Below are positions 1 through 7,215 of a stretch of 64,000 nucleotides of DNA, piece after piece (the stretch's first letter is position 1; every line of letters starts with the position of its first letter). The notes under the pieces were generated by a model that saw only the letters and a list, made by a program, of their open reading frames with translations, ran no database searches and was not told where the DNA came from. Source of the stretch: Christiangramia forsetii KT0803 (GTDB lineage: Bacteria; Bacteroidota; Bacteroidia; Flavobacteriales; Flavobacteriaceae); the NCBI RefSeq assembly GCF_000060345.1, contig NC_008571.1, positions 3,290,501 through 3,354,500 on the forward strand, written 5' to 3'. A program made the translations under genes and the position numbers.

Positions 1-418
1 GGTAACTCAGTTTAAAATTTTCCTTGGTATTGACTTCAATACGGTTAAACCCAATATTTAAATGCCAGCGAGCCCAGAAGTCGCGATTGGCCGCGGCATT
101 TTCAATAATAGAAGTCCCTGCAGAATTTACAATTTTAGAAGGCCAGACATAATCGTAGTTTCCAGATTTGGCAAATTCCCGAACCAGCCGTTTACTTTCA
201 AAAACCAGGTAACCTCCAAGAGCTCCCTGCCCTAAACCTTTAAGCAATGTCTTTCCAAGTTTCTGTTCTGGTTCTTTATTTATGATCGCTCCAACTCCAC
301 CTAATACACTGCCAATTCCAATATTAAAAAGACCGGCTTCAAAATCATTGTTCTGGGCTGTAGATTTGGAAGAAAAAATCAAGAATAAAATTAGAGGAAG
401 AAAAACAGAAAACTTCAA
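1..418 (-). CDS. Exported conserved hypothetical protein, C-terminus outside the window
   Basis: The frame is open from 418 to the window edge, so only the first 139 residues are visible. I chose the TTG at 416-418 because the upstream in-frame stop (TAA, read at 428-430) lies four codons before it and no ATG is available. The TTG opens directly onto a signal peptide: MKFSVF, a hydrophobic core, then a cleavage site after S-T-A-Q near residue 22. A Gly-rich helix (GIGSVLGGVGAI) starts about 11 residues later, followed by a mixed soluble domain with many aromatic residues. I do not recognise the family. It is divergent from the lipoprotein gene at 491, with only 72 bases between them. Location in the periplasm or outer membrane is inferred from the signal peptide. 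Confidence 0.6.
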   Translation of the reverse strand, partial: MKFSVFLPLILFLIFSSKSTAQNNDFEAGLFNIGIGSVLGGVGAIINKEPEQKLGKTLLKGLGQGALGGYLVFESKRLVREFAKSGNYDYVWPSKIVNSAGTSIIENAAANRDFWARWHLNIGFNRIEVNTKENFKLSY

Positions 419-490
419 GGTGGTATTTTAATGATTGATGGGCTCCTACAAGTATAATCATTTTTAATAGATTGCAGGAAAATCAATATT

Positions 491-946
491 TTGAAGAATA
501 TATTTTACTTTATTCTAGGCTGTTTTGTTCTCACCTCCTGTAGTAAAGAAAACCTGTATGATTTTAAAGATCTAACAACCGAACGGGATTATATATACAA
601 CGTAAGGGCGTATGCTGCAGACTCAACAAAAGTCATAGATTACAAGGTGACAGTATTTCAAACCAATGGATATAACCAACAAATTAACTACCCATACGGG
701 ACAGCATCCGGCAGAAATAAAAATTATCATACTTCCGAATATAGTGTCAAAGGCTATAAAGAAAATGGAGTGCTAATTACTCCAAGAGAAAATATTAAAA
801 GAATATGGGTCATCTGTTATGAAGTAGGATCTACGAATGTTTACGATGAATTACTTTTTCAGTATATAACCGAAGATATAACTCCAGTATTTGTAGGCTA
901 TAATTTTGAAACCGATCAGAGAATTGTAGAATACCGGGAAGAATAA
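491..946 (+). CDS. Putative lipoprotein of unknown function
   Basis: A 151-residue protein that begins with TTG. The start is supported by the N-terminus it gives: MKN, a hydrophobic stretch and the lipobox L-T-S-C with Cys17, the acylation site of a signal peptidase II substrate. LspA is encoded elsewhere in this window (47144-47755). The mature part is polar and rich in Tyr and Asn, with alternating hydrophobic residues that suggest a beta-sandwich. I do not recognise the family. It is convergent with the small gene at 953, with 6 bases between the stops. The function is unknown; membrane anchoring is a confident inference. Confidence 0.6.
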   Translation: MKNIFYFILGCFVLTSCSKENLYDFKDLTTERDYIYNVRAYAADSTKVIDYKVTVFQTNGYNQQINYPYGTASGRNKNYHTSEYSVKGYKENGVLITPRENIKRIWVICYEVGSTNVYDELLFQYITEDITPVFVGYNFETDQRIVEYREE

Positions 947-952
947 ATAAAA

Positions 953-1204
953 TTAAGAAGCTTTAGCCACAAATACACGCTTTCGCTTTTGATGTATTTG
1001 AGCAAGGTACCTGTTGGTTTCTTTAAATTTCGGACTTAATCGAGCCAAAAATCCATCGGCTGTATCTGTCATTTCCATGCCACACTTTTTACATTGATAC
1101 TCATGCACATGGTTCGTGATGTCTTTAGACACTCTTAACTTGTGTCCGAAAATGTTGCAATAAACCTTTGCAAATGAAAATAAGGTAGGATTCAGTTTTT
1201 TCAT
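953..1204 (-). CDS. Small zinc-ribbon-like protein
   Basis: An 83-residue basic protein with a possible metal site made of C-N-I-F-G-H near residue 16 and C-K-K-C-G near residue 38. This C-x3-GH ... CxxCG spacing resembles small prophage-type proteins (DUF1660-like), but the match is from memory and weak. The C-terminal third is rich in Arg and Lys (QKRKRVF), which would suit nucleic-acid contact. The ATG at 1204 follows a very AT-rich leader. The gene is convergent with the 491 lipoprotein and on the same strand as the hydrolase upstream, 73 bases away. There is no other phage-like gene nearby, so I read it as a resident small protein rather than a prophage remnant. Confidence 0.55.
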   Translation of the reverse strand: MKKLNPTLFSFAKVYCNIFGHKLRVSKDITNHVHEYQCKKCGMEMTDTADGFLARLSPKFKETNRYLAQIHQKRKRVFVAKAS

Positions 1205-1277
1205 ATTAAGGTTAAATTTCTGGTTTCTAGATTACTAAATTATAAAAAAAAGTTAATAGTTCGACAAAACGCATTTA

Positions 1278-2057
1278 TTAATCGATGAAATGCATAATTG
1301 TTCTTAAATTGTTCATATCTTCCATATACGAATTGTGACCGTTTTCCATTTCATGGAACTCACAGTCGCAATCATCGGAAAGCCTTGATATTTCATTGAT
1401 TTCCAATATTGGATCCTGTTTTCCGGCAACAATAATTTTCTGGCCTGAAAAGCGTCTCAGCTCTTCCAAATAATTCATACGATTTTTCATACCGTTTAGA
1501 GCAGCTTGTATATTTTCAGCCTTCATTTTGAATGCCCGGGACTTTAAAAATTCAATTTCTGAAGCAAATTCTATTTTACTCTTTTCAGAATAAAGATTAG
1601 AAATCGCCATGCTTACAAAAGCCTCCTTATTTTTCCCGACCAGTTTCACAGATCTTTCCCGAATTTTTTGCTTTTCCACAGTATCCTCAACCGGTGTTGA
1701 ATTAATCAACATTAGGTTCTTTATCATCATAGGAAAATTTTTAAGGAATTCCAAACTAACATAACCTCCCATACTATGCCCGGCTATACTAACCTCCTCT
1801 ATTCCAAGCGTTTTTAACACCTCCCGAACCACATCTGCCATAAGCCGCATGCTATGTACCTCTGCAATTCCTTCGGAATTTCCATGACCGGGTAGATCAA
1901 TGCAAATAATCTGCCGTTCCTTTTGGAGGTCTTTCACCATTGGATTCCATATTTCGGAATCTTCTAGAAATCCGTGCAAGAGAACTAATGGGACTTTGTT
2001 ACCTGCTCCCTGAATTTTATAATATATTTTTCCGTTTTTATGATTTATTTCGCTCAA
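1278..2057 (-). CDS. Alpha/beta hydrolase
   Basis: A 259-residue alpha/beta-hydrolase fold protein without a signal peptide, so it is probably cytoplasmic. The oxyanion-loop motif L-H-G-F is at about 27-30, the nucleophile elbow G-H-S-M-G-G places Ser95, the acid is probably Asp215 (G-K-Q-D-P) and the base His241 (N-G-H-N). All parts of the triad are present, and the length is usual for this family. The cap region around 125-200 is helical and charged. The substrate cannot be told from sequence; esters or carbon-carbon bonds are both possible for this family. The upstream 480 bases hold a repeat-like element rather than a gene. Confidence 0.85.
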   Translation of the reverse strand: MSEINHKNGKIYYKIQGAGNKVPLVLLHGFLEDSEIWNPMVKDLQKERQIICIDLPGHGNSEGIAEVHSMRLMADVVREVLKTLGIEEVSIAGHSMGGYVSLEFLKNFPMMIKNLMLINSTPVEDTVEKQKIRERSVKLVGKNKEAFVSMAISNLYSEKSKIEFASEIEFLKSRAFKMKAENIQAALNGMKNRMNYLEELRRFSGQKIIVAGKQDPILEINEISRLSDDCDCEFHEMENGHNSYMEDMNNLRTIMHFID

Positions 2058-2085
2058 TCCAATATTGTTTTAATAAGCATCTTCA

Positions 2086-2290
2086 TTACTTTTTTTCATT
2101 GATAAAAAAAGTAACCAAAAAAATCTAGGCTCACGAAACTTTATCTGAATTTATCGTTCACCACCTAAATTTTAAGAACTCGCTAGGAATATTCAATATG
2201 TTTATAATATTTCATTTTGCTCAAACAGCTTAAAATTTTACGGCGCTTTCACTTTAAATTTTACGATAAACTTTCGGTAGGCCAGTAAAA
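2086..2290. repeat. Probable dispersed non-coding repeat element in a 477-base gene-free spacer
   Basis: The spacer 2058-2534 has no credible gene. It opens with a perfect 11-bp inverted repeat, arms 2086-2096 and 2104-2114 (TTACTTTTTTT / AAAAAAAGTAA) around a 7-base loop. It continues with a second inverted pair, TAAATTTTAAG near 2165 and CTTAAAATTTTA near 2229. The layout resembles AT-rich elements I have seen repeated in flavobacterial genomes, often with a spurious short ORF ending in V-T-K-K-I. That resemblance is recollection, not a search. The rest of the spacer up to the terminator at 2454 shows nothing else I can name. Confidence 0.4.
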
Positions 2291-2453
2291 AATATAAATT
2301 ATTCAACTTTTGTAATAAATCTAAGAAGTGAGGAGTTTTATACGCCCATATCTAAACATCAAGAAAATTTAGAAAATTCTACGAGCTAGGAGTGAAAAAT
2401 AATTTCAAAATTCGAGGCAAGCTTTTGATGATTAACCTCTCCATGAGAAATCC

Positions 2454-2496
2454 AAAAAAACCGCGAACCCAGGAATAAAAATTCAGGAATTCGCGG
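2454..2496 (-). terminator. Rho-independent terminator of the Xaa-Pro aminopeptidase gene
   Basis: Arms CCGCGAA (2461-2467) and TTCGCGG (2490-2496) form a 7-bp GC-rich stem, with weaker inner pairing (GAAT/ATTC). Read on the minus strand the stem is followed by seven T (2454-2460). It lies 39 bases beyond the stop codon at 2535. Confidence 0.75.
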
Positions 2497-2534
2497 TAAA
2501 TATTATTGTTTAAATTTTCCTTAAGAAACCAGAG

Positions 2535-3827
2535 TTAGGAATTCATAATATCCTCTATTTCTTCGATTTCTATTGGTATATTCCCCATCAAATTAAACGG
2601 CTCTCCTTTTTCCTGGATCACCACATCATCTTCCAGTCTAATTCCAAAACCTTCATCCGGTAAATAAATCCCCGGCTCTACGGTAAACACTTGATTTGCT
2701 TCCATAGGTTCAGTCAAAATTCCGTAATCATGCGTATCCAGACCAATATGGTGGGAAGTCCCGTGCATAAAATACTTTTTGTAAGCTGGCCAGTCCGGAT
2801 CTTCATTTTGAACATCAGCTTTATCCAGTAAGCCAAGCTCAAGCAATTCTGAAGTCATCATTTTCCCAACCTCAACATGGTACTCTTTCCACATTGTTCC
2901 CGGAACCAACATTTTTGTCGCGTCTTTCTTTACTTTATTTACCGAATTATAAACCTGCTTTTGGCGGTCTGTATATCTTCCAGAAACCGGAATGGTTCTA
3001 CTAAGATCACTGGAATAATTTGCATATTCCGCACCCGTATCCAGAAGAATAAGATCACCCTCCTTGCACTGGTGCCTGTTTTCTATATAGTGCAACACAT
3101 TCGCATTATTACCGCTGGCGATAATAGGCGTATAAGCAAAACCTTTAGAACGATTTCTTATCATTTCATGATAATATTCCGCTTCAATTTCATATTCCCA
3201 AACCCCGGGTTTTACAAATTTCAAGGTTCTTCTAAAAGCTTTATCGGTAATATCACATGCCTTTTGCATAAGATCTAATTCAATAGGATCTTTTACAGAA
3301 CGCAATCTTTGTAGAATAGGATTTGCTTTTGCTACCTGGTGGGCAGGATATTTTTCTTTACACCATTTTATAAAGCGATCATCTCTTGTTTCAGTTTGAT
3401 GATTTGCTCTATAATGTTCATTTGTATTTAAATAAACCGTTTCACACTGCGTCATCACCTCAAAAAAGACTTTTTCAAAATCTTTCATCCAGTAAACAGT
3501 TTTTATACCGCTTACATCAAAAGCATCGTCTTTTGTAAGCTTCGCCCCTTCCCAAACAGCAATATGTTCATTGGTTTCCGTTAGAAAAAGAATCTCACGA
3601 TGCTTTTCCTCAGGAGCATCGGGAAATAAAACCAATACACTTTCGTCCTGATCTACCCCACTCAGGTAAAAAATATCACGATTTTGCTGAAAAGGCATGG
3701 TACTATCGGCACCTATTGGATAAACGTCATTTGAATTGAAAACAGCCAGGCTTTTTGGCTTCATCTTCTCCATGAAGTTTTTGCGGTTTTTTATAAAGAG
3801 TTTCGAATCTATTCTATCATATTTCAT
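2535..3827 (-). CDS. pepP: Xaa-Pro aminopeptidase (M24B family)
   Basis: A 430-residue metallopeptidase that removes the N-terminal residue ahead of proline; no signal peptide, so cytoplasmic. The N-terminal AMP_N domain covers roughly residues 1-160 and the pita-bread M24 domain the rest. All five metal ligands can be seen in order: Asp in L-L-D-T-G-A, Asp in S-S-D-L-S-R-T, His in the T-S-H-H-I-G-L-D-T-H-D block, Glu in V-E-P-G-I-Y and Glu in R-L-E-D-D. The length is normal for bacterial PepP. It stands alone between the repeat-bearing spacer and a divergent GNAT gene, and it has its own terminator. A -7-like box sits just upstream. Confidence 0.93.
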   Translation of the reverse strand: MKYDRIDSKLFIKNRKNFMEKMKPKSLAVFNSNDVYPIGADSTMPFQQNRDIFYLSGVDQDESVLVLFPDAPEEKHREILFLTETNEHIAVWEGAKLTKDDAFDVSGIKTVYWMKDFEKVFFEVMTQCETVYLNTNEHYRANHQTETRDDRFIKWCKEKYPAHQVAKANPILQRLRSVKDPIELDLMQKACDITDKAFRRTLKFVKPGVWEYEIEAEYYHEMIRNRSKGFAYTPIIASGNNANVLHYIENRHQCKEGDLILLDTGAEYANYSSDLSRTIPVSGRYTDRQKQVYNSVNKVKKDATKMLVPGTMWKEYHVEVGKMMTSELLELGLLDKADVQNEDPDWPAYKKYFMHGTSHHIGLDTHDYGILTEPMEANQVFTVEPGIYLPDEGFGIRLEDDVVIQEKGEPFNLMGNIPIEIEEIEDIMNS

Positions 3828-3849
3828 AAATAAATCTTTTCAATTTTTT

Positions 3850-3857
3850 CAAAATTA
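3850..3857 (-). promoter_or_regulatory. Possible -7 promoter box for pepP
   Basis: On the minus strand this reads TAATTTTG, a full match to the Bacteroidota TAnnTTTG -7 element, 23 bases before the pepP ATG. No TTG is present 19-21 bases further upstream, so only half of the promoter is seen. Confidence 0.3.
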
Positions 3858-3959
3858 AAAGGAATTAAACGTAAAAGCTATAAAAGCGATTTAAAATTTA
3901 GAGTAATACAGACTTTTACTAATTTAGATGGAATCAACTATCATTTTATCAATCCATCA

Positions 3960-4484
3960 ATGCAACTAGAAAATTACAAGTCTTTCGAAACTGAAAGACT
4001 TCTCATTAGACCCACCTCACTTGATGATGCAGAATTTATATTCCAGCTTTTGAATTCACCGAAATGGCTTCAAAACATTGGAGATAGGAATATCTGTAGT
4101 ATTAAAGATGCTGAAAAATATATTTCTGCAAAAATGCACACACAACTTACAAGGTTAGGTTTCTCCAATAATACCGTAATTAGAAAATCTGATCAAAGAA
4201 AAATTGGCACCTGTGGCCTCATTGACCGGGAAGGCCTGGATAGCATAGATATTGGATTTGCTTTCATGCCGGAATTCGAGAAAATGGGCTATGCTTTTGA
4301 AGCAGCCAGCGTACTGATGAAAGCTGCCAGAAATGAATTCAAATTAAAGGAATTAAGCGCTATTACCCTGGAAGAAAATACAGGATCCAGAAATTTATTA
4401 AAGAAATTAGGTTTCGAGTTTCAGGAAAAAATTAAAATCCCAAATGACCCTAAAGAACTGATGCTTTATTACAAAGAGCTTTGA
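3960..4484 (+). CDS. GNAT family N-acetyltransferase (RimJ/RimL type)
   Basis: A 174-residue acetyltransferase with the usual opening F-E-T-E-R-L-L-I-R-P at about residues 9-18. The substrate-strand region D-I-G-F-A-F follows, then the acetyl-CoA loop in the divergent form F-E-K-M-G-Y-A-F-E-A-A. The late motif N-T-G-S-R-N-L-L-K-K-L-G-F is typical of the RimJ/RimL and spermidine-type subgroup. The acceptor is unknown; ribosomal protein N-termini, antibiotics and small metabolites are all possible in this subgroup. It is divergent from pepP and convergent with cbpM, with 13 bases between the stops. Confidence 0.85.
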   Translation: MQLENYKSFETERLLIRPTSLDDAEFIFQLLNSPKWLQNIGDRNICSIKDAEKYISAKMHTQLTRLGFSNNTVIRKSDQRKIGTCGLIDREGLDSIDIGFAFMPEFEKMGYAFEAASVLMKAARNEFKLKELSAITLEENTGSRNLLKKLGFEFQEKIKIPNDPKELMLYYKEL

Positions 4485-4497
4485 CTTTAACCTACTG

Positions 4498-4788
4498 TTA
4501 TTCGTAAATTCCCAGTCTGTTTTTTAGACGAATATTGTCTTTTTGAAGTTGTTTTATCTGCCGAAGCAAGTGATCTATAGCCTCCAGTCCTTCCAAATTA
4601 ATGTCTAATTCACGATGTAAACGCATCATTTTTTCAAAATCTGCCAGGTGATCGCAATGTACATATTCAGTCTCCTCTATAATAACTATCTCTAAAATTC
4701 CACTCTCAGAAAGTGAGCTTACAAACTGGCGTTCTACTTTGTAGCGACTACAAATTTCTTCTGCAGGAATTAAGTCTTCTTTTTTCAT
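4498..4788 (-). CDS. cbpM: Chaperone modulator CbpM, MerR-like
   Basis: A 96-residue protein with a MerR-like N-terminal helix-turn-helix (E-E-I-C-S-R-Y-K-V-E at about 11-20). A helical segment D-I-N-L-E-G-L-E-A-I-D-H-L-L at about 61-74 and a short coiled coil end the protein. The family binds the J domain of CbpA and damps its co-chaperone activity. The start overlaps the cbpA stop by 4 bases, so the two are translationally coupled, which is the standard partner arrangement and the strongest evidence for this call. Confidence 0.85.
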   Translation of the reverse strand: MKKEDLIPAEEICSRYKVERQFVSSLSESGILEIVIIEETEYVHCDHLADFEKMMRLHRELDINLEGLEAIDHLLRQIKQLQKDNIRLKNRLGIYE

Positions 4789-5705
4789 ATTCCTGTTTTT
4801 TTAAGTTCATGAAATAACTCCTTTTGCCTCTCAGTTAAATGCTCCGGCACTTTCACCTTATAAGTAATATACAAATCCCCAAACTGATCTTTCATTTTAT
4901 ACTTCGGAAAACCTTTCCCTTTCAATTTCACCTTAGTGCCATTTTGAGTTCCTGGCTTTACCTTAAGACTTACTTTTCCATTAAAAGTCTTTACCTGAAT
5001 TTCTCCGCCTAAAGTAGCTGTACTTAGGCTAATCTCTTCCGTAGAATACAAATTCTCTTTTTCTCTTCGGAAAGAAGTATCGTTTAGAATTTTAAAGCTT
5101 ATAAAAAGATCTCCTTTAGGCCCACCCTGAATTCCAGGACCACCATGACTTTTAATCTTTATAGTTTGACCATTCTCTACACCGGCTGGCACCGTAATTC
5201 TAATATTCTTAGCATTTACGGTAAGGGTATGTTTCTGACTTTCGTAAATATCACTTAATCTTAACTGAAGTTCAGCGTTAAAATCCTGTCCCTTAAAATG
5301 TGCATTGCGATGAGCTCCTTCAGCCCTTGCCCTGCCCCCAAACATTTGTTCAAAAAAATCTGAAAAGGTATCATCATCAAAATTTCCGGAATAGGATCGT
5401 GATTGACCACTCCCCCCAAAGCCTCCTCCAAATCCACCTGAAGCTGCCTGTTGTTTCTTTGCTTCTTCAAATTGATCTGCATGCTTCCAGTCTTTTCCGT
5501 ATTCATCATATTTCTTGCGCTTTTCTTGATCGCTTAATACTTCATGAGCTTCATTTATCTGTTGAAATCTTGCCTGGGCTTCTTTGTTATCCGGGTTTAA
5601 ATCTGGATGATATTTACGCGCTAGTTTTCTATAGGCCTTTTTGACATCAGCTTTGGTAGCAGATTTATCAATTTCTAAAAGTTTGTAGTAATCTATGAAG
5701 CTCAT
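4785..5705 (-). CDS. cbpA: DnaJ-type co-chaperone CbpA
   Basis: A 306-residue class II J protein. The J domain (about residues 4-70) carries the Hsp70-stimulating H-P-D triad near residues 33-35. A Gly/Phe-rich linker follows (repeats of G-G-F-G-G), then two C-terminal substrate-binding beta domains with the V-P-A-G-V-E-N-G-Q and K-G-K-G-F-P motifs. There is no Cys-rich zinc domain, which separates it from DnaJ itself. It delivers non-native proteins to DnaK in the cytoplasm. It lies 14 bases downstream of a DinB-family gene and overlaps cbpM, so the three are probably co-transcribed. Confidence 0.92.
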   Translation of the reverse strand: MSFIDYYKLLEIDKSATKADVKKAYRKLARKYHPDLNPDNKEAQARFQQINEAHEVLSDQEKRKKYDEYGKDWKHADQFEEAKKQQAASGGFGGGFGGSGQSRSYSGNFDDDTFSDFFEQMFGGRARAEGAHRNAHFKGQDFNAELQLRLSDIYESQKHTLTVNAKNIRITVPAGVENGQTIKIKSHGGPGIQGGPKGDLFISFKILNDTSFRREKENLYSTEEISLSTATLGGEIQVKTFNGKVSLKVKPGTQNGTKVKLKGKGFPKYKMKDQFGDLYITYKVKVPEHLTERQKELFHELKKTGI

Positions 5706-5719
5706 TAACTATAACTATT

Positions 5720-6229
5720 TTAATCCCTAAAGATTCCCGGATTCATTTCTTTTTTCTTAAGCTGACTTTCTATTAGACCAATCTGACCAAGATGATAAAT
5801 ATCATGCTGTATAACTCCATTCAATAAAGAATAAAAGTCATAATCTTTACCATTCACTTTTTCTTCAAGATAAGAATCATCCTCTTTCTTATTAAGACAC
5901 TTATATATCTCGCTTTGTGCAGCAACAAGTTTGCGCTTTAGAGCCTCCCATTCTTCCTGGGTATGCACTTTAATATCAGGCCAGTCTTTTTCGGTATCAA
6001 TCTCGATTGAAAATTCGTCGTTACATTTTAATTTTTCAATAGCAAAAGTCTTCCAGGCAATTAAATGTCCAACAATTTGAGCAGCACTATGAGATTCTGG
6101 ATTGCAGGTTTTGTATCCTATCACATAGGGTACATTTTCAAGCTTCCGCATTACCGAATCACCATACCACGGTTCACCTTCAAAAACTTCTGAAAGAGAT
6201 TTAATTATATTTTCAGTTCTGTTTTTCAT
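5720..6229 (-). CDS. DinB-family putative metalloenzyme
   Basis: A 169-residue all-helical protein of the DinB/YfiT superfamily. The three usual metal-binding histidines can be placed: one in S-A-A-Q-I-V-G-H-L-I near residue 54, and two in the H-D-I-Y-H-L-G-Q-I motif near residues 142 and 146. Members bind divalent metal, and some act as thiol S-transferases with bacillithiol or mycothiol; no activity can be assigned here. It is the first gene of the DinB-cbpA-cbpM set, 14 bases ahead of cbpA. That position may only reflect co-transcription. Confidence 0.8.
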   Translation of the reverse strand: MKNRTENIIKSLSEVFEGEPWYGDSVMRKLENVPYVIGYKTCNPESHSAAQIVGHLIAWKTFAIEKLKCNDEFSIEIDTEKDWPDIKVHTQEEWEALKRKLVAAQSEIYKCLNKKEDDSYLEEKVNGKDYDFYSLLNGVIQHDIYHLGQIGLIESQLKKKEMNPGIFRD

Positions 6230-6433
6230 CGTAGGGATAAATGAAATAGGAAATTACGAAAATTGCCTTTTTACTGCAGTTAAGCTTTTGCTAAAACAAA
6301 GATTATTCATTAAGATGATTACTTTAAGAATTGTTTAAAGGCCTAATCTGCAAGCCACTCTCACTCAAAGGTTCAACAAATTATCCGCTACTTTAAATTA
6401 GTTCTAAATAGTGGCTAAAAAGAACTCCAAAGT

Positions 6434-6464
6434 TTGTTAAAAATTAGAAGGAAGCGTATTTTTG
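6434..6464 (+). promoter_or_regulatory. Promoter of sdhCAB
   Basis: A TTG at 6434-6436, a 20-base spacer, then TATTTTTG at 6457-6464 match the Bacteroidota -33/-7 consensus (TTG, TAnnTTTG) exactly. Transcription would start near 6470, leaving a leader of about 25 bases before the sdhC ATG. An inverted repeat AGTTCT (6400-6405) / AGAACT (6421-6426) lies just upstream and could be an operator. The rest of the 266-base spacer shows nothing else. Confidence 0.75.
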
Positions 6465-6495
6465 CGGCACTTTATCTAAATAATTCAAAACATTT

Positions 6496-7212
6496 ATGGC
6501 GAAATCTGCGCTTTTAAAGTCATCATTGGCGAAAAAATACTGGATGGCTTTCACAGGCCTTTTTCTGTGCCTGTTTTTAGTAGGTCACCTATTCGGAAAT
6601 TTACAATTGTTGTTACCGGTAACAGAAGCTGCTAAAGATCAGTTTAATGAATATGCACTATTCATGACGACGAATCCGGCGGTTAAGATATTATCTTATA
6701 TCACCTACCTCAGTATTATTTTCCATGCTATTGATGGAATAATGCTTACAATTAATAATCGTAAAGCAAGACCTACCGGTTATGTAAGTTTTAAACCCTC
6801 AACAAACACCATGTGGTCTTCCAGAAATATGGGGATCCTGGGAACTGTCATTCTTGCATTTATTGTAATTCATATGACGATGTTCTGGGGAGAAATGAAA
6901 TTTGGCGGACTTGATGAAACAATTTATACTACTGCAAACGGAGAAGAAGTAAAAGATCTTTACACTTTGACGCTCAAAACTTTTCAAGATGCTCAGTACG
7001 GGCTAATTTGGGCTATTGCGTATGCTTTAGCTATGTTGGCAATTGGTTTTCACCTGTCTCATGGTTTTGCCAGCGGATTTCAGTCACTTGGTGTTAATCA
7101 TCCTAAGTACAATGGGTTTATCAGAAAGTTTGGCTATGCTTTTGCGGTTTTAGTCCCTCTGGCATTCGCAGTGATCCCTTTTTATATTCACTTTGTACTA
7201 GAAAAAATTTAA
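6496..7212 (+). CDS. sdhC: Succinate dehydrogenase cytochrome b subunit
   Basis: A 238-residue integral membrane protein of the single-subunit diheme cytochrome b558 type found in Bacteroidota and Bacillus. It anchors SdhAB in the inner membrane and passes electrons to menaquinone. Five hydrophobic segments can be seen, at about residues 16-36, 62-82, 112-132, 165-190 and 208-232. Candidate heme-ligand histidines lie within or near them, for example in L-V-G-H-L, I-I-F-H-A, I-V-I-H-M and I-G-F-H-L-S-H. The length fits the family. It is the first gene of sdhCAB, 3 bases before sdhA, behind a consensus promoter. Confidence 0.95.
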   Translation: MAKSALLKSSLAKKYWMAFTGLFLCLFLVGHLFGNLQLLLPVTEAAKDQFNEYALFMTTNPAVKILSYITYLSIIFHAIDGIMLTINNRKARPTGYVSFKPSTNTMWSSRNMGILGTVILAFIVIHMTMFWGEMKFGGLDETIYTTANGEEVKDLYTLTLKTFQDAQYGLIWAIAYALAMLAIGFHLSHGFASGFQSLGVNHPKYNGFIRKFGYAFAVLVPLAFAVIPFYIHFVLEKI

Positions 7213-7215
7213 GCT

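Noticed and set aside
1940-2128. 62-codon ORF ending V-T-K-K-I on the plus strand
   Set aside because: Overlaps the alpha/beta hydrolase gene in antisense and runs into the repeat element; a typical spurious product of such elements.
2877-3278. 133-codon plus-strand ORF
   Set aside because: Antisense shadow of pepP, which has complete M24 motifs.
5300-5644. 114-codon plus-strand ORF
   Set aside because: Antisense to cbpA; no domain and no promoter.
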